Assembly (NCBI GenBank): GCA_963971225.1
Contig: OZ020267.1
Span: 49,609,993-49,673,992, forward strand
DNA from: Melieria omissa
Lineage: Eukaryota; Arthropoda; Insecta; Diptera; Ulidiidae
Direction of reading: 5' to 3'
DNA length: 64,000 bases
Positions within the stretch are counted from its first letter, which is position 1, and each line of letters starts with the position of its first letter. Below the pieces are notes generated by a model. It did not search any database. It was not told where the DNA came from and was given only the letters and a program-made list of their open reading frames with translations. Shown in pieces: positions 58,456-64,000 of the stretch. Made by a program: the position numbers and the translations under genes.

Positions 58456-58967
58456 ATGGTTGACGCTAAACTAGAAGCGGTGCCTTCGGTTGACATCGAG
58501 GAAGGCATTTTTAAATATGTGCTTATCAAGGTCCACGGCAAAGACGAAAACTCCCAGAAGAACATCGTGCGTGGCTACAGCGATTGCCAGTGGCACTGTA
58601 AGAGACAAATCTGAGATATACATTATTTCTATATATATGTACATTTAAATAAAAATATCGAAGTAACCTCTTTGTCTCTGGCAATTAAGCTGATATTTAC
58701 GACCGCACCAGTGCATCATGTCAGGGATTAGGTCTGGACACCGAATGCCTTGGTGGCGGTCGAATTGAACACAACCCCGCCAATAAACTGATCAAAGTAT
58801 ACGGGTACTCGCAGGTAAGAAGTGGACTTTTGTTTCCGCCAGTCTTTGGTGCAATAAATCATATTTTTCCCTAGGGATTCGGAAAAGCTGATCACGCTGA
58901 AACGAAAAAGATCTTGCAGACAAAATATCCAGACTACGAAATCCAAATATCTGATGAAGGATACTAA
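58456..58967 (+). CDS. janA: Janus/PHPT-type phosphohistidine phosphatase
   Basis: Exons 58456-58597, 58690-58814 and 58875-58967 join to 119 aa. The family signature is complete: [13 protein letters not shown] carries the His equivalent to the catalytic His53 of human PHPT1, followed by [26 protein letters not shown] and [14 protein letters not shown] at the C terminus. These proteins remove phosphate from histidine; Drosophila janA, janB and ocnus are relatives, the last two with male germline roles. Sequence is closest to janA in my judgement. The frame is open upstream of the chosen ATG (FPGFRRFCK), and a TTTCCAG acceptor at 58430-58436 suggests an extra 5' exon, as Drosophila janA also has extra N-terminal residues. 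Same strand as Axin. Confidence 0.9.
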
Positions 58968-59513
58968 TTAGAATACAAAAGGGACGTCCGTTGATTTGAT
59001 TGGAGTATACAATATTAAATTTCGGTGCGACAAACTTGTAAAATGCTCATGAGTGATGATTATCGCTTGTAAAAATGTGCAAAAATACAATTTACAATTT
59101 AATATAAATGTAAGATTCTTCCTGGGTACTGAATATATTAAAGTGAGTTTTTGAAACATGGATGTTGGTGGGCACCAGTACTTCTCATTATATAATAACT
59201 ATACTTTGCTTCCAACCTTATTCTACAATGCAAAGCATTGGATTGTACAGCGCCGCACCAATAATACAGGTAGACCTCGAAATTGCGCGCTATGTTTTCC
59301 TGATTTATACACATGTATAGACATACAGTATATATATGTGCATACCTATACAAAATGCTTTGGAAAAAATTTAAAGAGTAAAATACCTCATTTTAACTGT
59401 ATCACTTAACACGGTATGTTCCAGGAACATATCCCCGTGTTAAACGAGGTCTTTGTGTACTGTCTTTCCGGAGAAATTAGATTAGAAATTTTATGAAATT
59501 AAACGCCAAATGC
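58968..59513. other. Intergenic DNA with a short hairpin
   Basis: A palindromic hairpin lies at about 59409-59440 (AACACGGTATGTTCC and its near-inverse). Otherwise nothing is recognised. Confidence 0.4.
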
Positions 59514-59516
59514 TTA

Positions 59517-60316
59517 TACTACGTTTACATTGAGCCCGAATGCGTGATTTGGGCAAACATTCTCAAATGCGAAGGCAAATCACGCATTTCCCCATACAAA
59601 TTGAAATTGACGAAATGACTTCAACAAAACGACGAAGCAAATGCGATAAAACATGACCAATTTTATCGAACGCATCACAAAATGAAAGCTCTTTCAAAAG
59701 CTGTTGTCCTTTTTGACAGTTCAAAATCAAAACAAACGAAAATTATCAAAATGGAAATTTTGAATAGCATGTAAGGTATGTAGTATATTTGTATTCAAAT
59801 ATCGCAGTGTGTAGAACATAGAGGCAGCAAAAAAGAAACAAACGATTTAGTCAGAAGCCGGAAAAGAGCTGATCTATGAGCTGCGGCAAGAGGACATGAG
59901 CATTGAGCATTTGACATTAGCTGCCAAACAAAATGAAATGCAATGCAAATGAGGCAATGTAAACACTTTGAAATGACTCATTTGAAACTACGCATTTGGG
60001 TTCAATGTAATTTATTATTATTATTATTATTGATTGGCACGACAGCCCGCTTACGCGAGACTAAGGCCTAGCTTCCCGCAGCCACCCGTGTTGTGCGTGT
60101 GAATTTTGTACGCGGGTGGAAGGGACCTACAGTTTTATGCCGGTTCCGAACGGCAGGTTGGGAGCTTTTTCATAGGCAAGTTTTACTCTCAGAGGTTTGC
60201 CATTTCCAGCTGAGAGGACAGCCACCGAAAGAGAAAACGAGTTTCCCGTTATTTTTTTTTTAGGTGTTACATGCAGTATTCGATCTTGCGATCTTGGGTT
60301 CAATGTAAACGTAGTA
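59517..60316. mobile_element. PIF/Harbinger-like MITE, copy 2, carrying a nested SINE
   Basis: Ends TACTACGTTTACATTGAGCC and inverse are flanked by TTA on both sides (59514-59516, 60317-60319). The body matches 1224-1670 (CAAATGCGAKAAAACATGACC, CTGATCTATGAGC, GAGCATTTGACATTAGCTGC). Interrupted by SINE copy 3. Confidence 0.85.
60011..60293 (-). mobile_element. tRNA-derived SINE, copy 3 (5'-truncated)
   Basis: Inverted copy of the family at 297-630, lacking the A-box head: it begins just before the B-box (GCAAGATCGAATAC). It is flanked by a 15-bp direct repeat TTGGGTTCAATGTAA (59996-60010 and 60294-60308) and has a TAA-repeat tail. A truncated 5' end with full target duplication is typical of LINE-driven insertion. 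Confidence 0.9.
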
Positions 60317-60643
60317 TTAATCACTTGATGCATTTCACTTTTACCATACCGTCACCTCACAATACCACCATACAAATGTCGTATGGCTTCTTAGGCTCAA
60401 TGAAACATACGACATTAGTTTTCTGAGGCGACGATACGCCAAAAAGTGTTCGAGCAAGGTTGGCAGCCCTGGTAACCATATCATCAATTTTGACAGTATT
60501 CAATTCAAAGAAAATCCTTTACTTTGATTGAATCGTTCGCACATCGGATAATCACGGAAAATATATTTTTTTAAATAGCGATGAAGGAAGTATAATCTCG
60601 TTGATCAACATTTTCTACATTGGTCTTTGTTACGCTGAAAGCA

Positions 60644-61966
60644 ATGGAAAAAGTTGGAACAACTCATACGGAAATAAGTGTGGTGCGATGCTTTTTATGT
60701 CGACGCAGAACTTCAGGACTTCGTGGTCAGAAGTTTGTTGACAATGACATTTGTCCGGTGTCCAAGAAGACTGTGAGAGAAGTGCTATTGCACGTAGCAC
60801 AACATATGAAAATCGAGTTGCATATTCCGCGCGGCGAATGCATATGCCTCAGTTGTCATGGGGAATTGGTGGAGTACGACGCCACCCTCATGAGAGCGTT
60901 GCAGAAGCAGCGGCTCCTGTCGCAGCTCATCGAGAGAGCAGTAGTTAGTGTGGATTTTGACTTTGAGGAAGAGTGCGATGTACACATGAAATCGCTCGAG
61001 GAGTTGACCGACGACCACTGCTTTGACGATGCTCTGGTTTCTGACAGTGAGATCACCCAGGCAATGGAAGAGGCGGTAGCGGACACAAAGCATATCCATA
61101 CAGGATTGCAACAAAAGCAACGACAGGGGCGCGATTTAATACAATGCAATCTGTGCGCCATGAAATTCAGGAGCAAAACACGACTGCAAAGCCACCTTTC
61201 GAAGGTGCACAAGAAGTTCTGCTGTGAGCTGTGCAGCTTCAGCCACCGCAACGAAGATTACGTAGTGCTGCACATGAACACGCACGAGGGGCGCAACGAG
61301 AACCAGTGCCGTTTTTGCCACAAGCAGTTCACAACGAAAATCAGCACAATCCGGCATATGGAAGTGCACTATAACGCAAAGAAATACCAGTGTGACAAGT
61401 GCGGCCTTTGCTTTTCACAGACGACCGTACTCTACAACCATAAGTTGCAACACGAGGCTGAGGAGCAGCCACTGCAGTGCAAGATATGCAATCAAGTATT
61501 CAAAACAAAGCGAACATTTCGCCACCACATGATAACACACCGTACTGATCGACCACGATACAGCTGTGAATATTGCTCTAAAACCTTCACGGAAAAATAT
61601 ACTCTGAAGGTGCATAGACGCACACATCCGGAGGCCATGCAAGCTAGCGCTTCCCAACAAGAACAGCAGCAGCAGCCACAGCAACAAATGGTCAGTTCTG
61701 AAGCAAACGTCGAACAAACAGTTGGGTCCAAGTTTAATTGCATTATTTGCGACCAATTCTTCTCAAATAAGGAGCATCTGAACAGACACATGGAAAAAGA
61801 ACACGACGTCATACTTAAGTCATTGACGCTTACCAATTTTACGCAGTACGAAGTAGTCACCAATGAACCCAAAAAGCCATGCCACATTTGCGGACATATG
61901 TTCAGCGCTCAACCAAATCTTGACTATCACTTACAGCACGTACACGGAGTCTTAAAGTACAATTGA
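60644..61966 (+). CDS. ZAD plus C2H2 zinc-finger protein, serendipity-type paralogue 1
   Basis: Single exon, 440 aa. The start is the ATG of MEKVGTTHTE; the frame is open for eight codons upstream but without an ATG. A ZAD domain (about residues 15-100; CFLC and CICLSC pairs) mediates dimerisation in this family. An acidic linker follows. Eight C2H2 fingers start at residues 168, 194, 222, 250, 279, 308, 366 and 413, with a Gln-rich spacer (339-349) between fingers 6 and 7. HMNTHEGRNENQCRFCHKQF and YNHKLQHEAEEQPLQCKIC match Drosophila Sry-delta/Sry-beta words. Likely a nuclear sequence-specific DNA-binding regulator. It converges with the second gene at 62800. AATAAA follows at 62060-62065. 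Confidence 0.92.
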   Translation: MEKVGTTHTEISVVRCFLCRRRTSGLRGQKFVDNDICPVSKKTVREVLLHVAQHMKIELHIPRGECICLSCHGELVEYDATLMRALQKQRLLSQLIERAVVSVDFDFEEECDVHMKSLEELTDDHCFDDALVSDSEITQAMEEAVADTKHIHTGLQQKQRQGRDLIQCNLCAMKFRSKTRLQSHLSKVHKKFCCELCSFSHRNEDYVVLHMNTHEGRNENQCRFCHKQFTTKISTIRHMEVHYNAKKYQCDKCGLCFSQTTVLYNHKLQHEAEEQPLQCKICNQVFKTKRTFRHHMITHRTDRPRYSCEYCSKTFTEKYTLKVHRRTHPEAMQASASQQEQQQQPQQQMVSSEANVEQTVGSKFNCIICDQFFSNKEHLNRHMEKEHDVILKSLTLTNFTQYEVVTNEPKKPCHICGHMFSAQPNLDYHLQHVHGVLKYN

Positions 61967-62059
61967 GCGATATACACGTACACCTTAACATATCGCTCAT
62001 TATGTACACCTTTTTAAAACATTGTAAGTTTTCAATCCCTAAGCAATTTTTTACAACGC

Positions 62060-62065
62060 AATAAA
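62060..62065 (+). terminator. Poly(A) signal of the plus-strand zinc-finger gene
   Basis: AATAAA 94 bp after the stop codon. Confidence 0.55.
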
Positions 62066-62066
62066 A

Positions 62067-62799
62067 ATAATAGGTAATATTTAATGCTTTGAAGTTCTTG
62101 AATTGATTTAAATAATCTTCCTCCCTCGAATAACCGATGTTAATATTAAGGTTGTGAAACTGTACACATCAGGATTATTTAAGCAAAATAATTGAATAGT
62201 AAATAAACACGTGAAAAATATCTCATTAGCGTATTTGTTTATAACAAAACTCCAAAATAAAAAATAGCCACATTTCAACTCAAGGCAGAACATTTGGGAA
62301 CTACTCCAAACAGAACGATTGGCTAACATTGACAGGCCCCAAATATGTACGTATGTATATTGTATAAATTGTAGCCAAACTGGATTATTTTTTAAGAATT
62401 TCTTTTAAATCGCCGAGTGTAAACATGATTGACACGACATAATTGCTTTAATGCTCCCTGAATTCCTAACGCTAGTATCCTCACTTGCAAAAAACCAGAA
62501 ACTATAAAGATTTTATTCAATTAAGAGAAAGTGCTTATATGAAGTGGTTTATTTCTCACATATATTTACATATATATATGCTACCTTAAAAATATATTTG
62601 CAGTATATTGGAGTCACATTTTACATCCGACATTCCCAAATATCATAATGCAATTATCATGTTGAAATTCTAGTTTTGTAGTTAAACCACGGCAAAACAA
62701 TATGCCTTTAATTGAATACAATGAAATATGCAGTTATTCGCGCTCAAACATGACATATTCACCTCACCGTCGCTTATGGATAGTTTTTTGTTTCGTCTC
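62067..62799. other. Tail-to-tail spacer between the zinc-finger genes
   Basis: Holds the 3' regions of both genes. TTTATT (AATAAA on the minus strand) at 62548-62553 and 62512-62517 can serve the minus-strand gene. No other feature is seen. Confidence 0.5.
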
Positions 62800-63954
62800 C
62801 TAGACTGACTTCAAAATAACGTCGTGTTGTCCCTCCATATGCTGGTTGTATTGGTCCTTATTCGTAAAACTACTGCCGCATATTATGCATGCAAACGTCG
62901 TCTTCTCTTCTGCATTTCGCTTTTCACTACCCGTGCTGCTGGTGTCGCCAACGTGCACCTTCAGATGCACTTTTAGCGTATATTTCTCAACGAACGTCTT
63001 ACCGCAGAATTGACAAGGAAACCGTGGCCTGTCCTCTCGATGTGTCATCATGTGGCCCTTATAAGTGCGTCTTGTTTTAAACGACTGGTTGCAAACAGAA
63101 CAAACCAGTGGCTTCTCCTCCGCCTCGTGAAGCAACTTGTGGTTGTAGAGCGCGCTGGTTTGAGAAAACCGAAGACCACATTTTTCACACTGAAACTTCT
63201 TTTTGTCATAGTGCAGCTGCATGTGTCGGATAACATTCACCTTGCGTGAATATCGCTTCGGGCAGTATCGGCACTCATTCTCCGTCTTGCCCTCGTGCAG
63301 ATTCATGTGCAGATCCAGATACTCCTCATCTCTCACTTTCACGCCACACTTGGGACACGTATTGACGTCCTTTCTCTGGCCGTGCTCTTGTTTCATATGA
63401 TGCCTTAAACCAGCAATATTTCTAAACGCTCTGCCGCAAGAGCTGCAACAATATGGTGATGTGGAATTTAATTCCCCAGCCGGTTCATCTGCCACTCCTT
63501 TACTATCATCGCTAGGGAGAAGAATTTCTTCCTCGTCTATAGTGTCCATGTCCATAATGTCACCCTCACTCGGCTCCCTGATATCAGAATGGAAGTCGTA
63601 GTCATCAACATCCACTATTTCCTCCTCCAGCACTTCAACCTGCACACTGCTGCCAGTGGGCTTTTGGTGATAATTCAAGGCATCTCTAATGAGCCGTATC
63701 AAACGCTTCTGCACTGCCAACAGCTTTACTATGTATTCGTCATACTCGGCCAGGTAGTGGAAGCAAGCCTGGCAAATCCAACACTCAGGTGGAAGCTCCA
63801 AGCCGTCCTTTGTATTGCCAAACTTCGCCAAATAATTTATTACTGACCGGATAGTTTTTTTCGAGTGCGGTGCACGATTTTCTATACTTCTAAATCCATT
63901 GGCCCTTGTGCGATTCTTTCGGCACAGAAAGCAGGTCACTGCCGGATCGGCCAT
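62800..63954 (-). CDS. ZAD plus C2H2 zinc-finger protein, serendipity delta-like paralogue 2
   Basis: Single exon, 384 aa, ATG at 63954. ZAD (about residues 7-92; CFLC and CWICQAC), a strongly acidic linker (105-160), then seven C2H2 fingers starting at residues 170, 200, 228, 256, 285, 314 and 356. Words such as DEEYLDLHMNLHEGKTENEC, CRYCPKRYSR, KKFQCEKCGLRFSQ and the end HDVILKSV closely follow Drosophila Sry-delta (which ends HDVVLK), so this is the better Sry-delta candidate of the two. In Drosophila Sry-delta is a DNA-binding activator needed for bicoid expression; that role is assumed, not shown, here. Only 46 bp of upstream sequence is in the window, so its promoter is cut off. Confidence 0.93.
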   Translation of the reverse strand: MADPAVTCFLCRKNRTRANGFRSIENRAPHSKKTIRSVINYLAKFGNTKDGLELPPECWICQACFHYLAEYDEYIVKLLAVQKRLIRLIRDALNYHQKPTGSSVQVEVLEEEIVDVDDYDFHSDIREPSEGDIMDMDTIDEEEILLPSDDSKGVADEPAGELNSTSPYCCSSCGRAFRNIAGLRHHMKQEHGQRKDVNTCPKCGVKVRDEEYLDLHMNLHEGKTENECRYCPKRYSRKVNVIRHMQLHYDKKKFQCEKCGLRFSQTSALYNHKLLHEAEEKPLVCSVCNQSFKTRRTYKGHMMTHREDRPRFPCQFCGKTFVEKYTLKVHLKVHVGDTSSTGSEKRNAEEKTTFACIICGSSFTNKDQYNQHMEGQHDVILKSV

Positions 63955-64000
63955 TCTTAAATATATAAATTAACCAAAAGAACGTCTAGAAATCAGTACA

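Noticed and set aside
60785..61887. Long minus-strand frames of 111-131 codons under the first zinc-finger gene
   Set aside because: Antisense shadows of Cys/His-rich coding sequence.

Overview
The window reads as nuclear DNA of a higher (cyclorrhaphan) fly, most likely a tephritid-type fruit fly. That is inferred from fly-like proteins in small-intron genes, AT-rich intergenic DNA and dense transposon debris; the species cannot be named from sequence alone.

Left block (1-13 kb, plus strand): a single-exon Suppressor of fused gene; Arp1 (centractin, Drosophila Arp87C) in seven exons, with a small unrecognised gene nested antisense in its first intron; and a ninjurin-family gene whose two common exons can join any of three alternative terminal exons, each with its own stop codon and poly(A) signal. 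A coding first exon of an unidentified gene follows at 15.4 kb.

Middle block (15.6-51.7 kb): about 36 kb with almost no recognisable host coding sequence. It is a layered transposon graveyard: several TTAA-flanked piggyBac-like miniature elements, a DD37E (ITm-type) mariner relative nested in one of them, a second deleted relative nested in an unassigned 3.3-kb element carrying six direct copies of TGTCGCGTCCGT, a 1.5-kb foldback element, a decayed mariner, two copies of one deleted-mariner MITE, non-LTR retrotransposon fragments, a tandem array with alternating A-B-A-B units, a tRNA-derived SINE, and a hAT-like foldback inside another element. One possible divergent Kazal-like small protein lies at 17.5 kb.

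Right block (51.7-64 kb): Axin in ten exons (tankyrase motif, RGS, GSK3 and beta-catenin binding segments, DIX), a janus/PHPT-type phosphohistidine phosphatase gene in three exons, and two convergent ZAD plus C2H2 zinc-finger genes of the serendipity type.

Su(fu) and Axin are negative regulators of Hedgehog and Wnt signalling respectively. In Drosophila melanogaster Su(fu) and Arp87C lie in 87C, while Axn, janus and serendipity lie in 99D. The window therefore joins two blocks that are far apart on the same Drosophila arm, and the joint falls in or next to the transposon-rich desert. I found no CRISPR array, no rRNA or tRNA gene and no virus.
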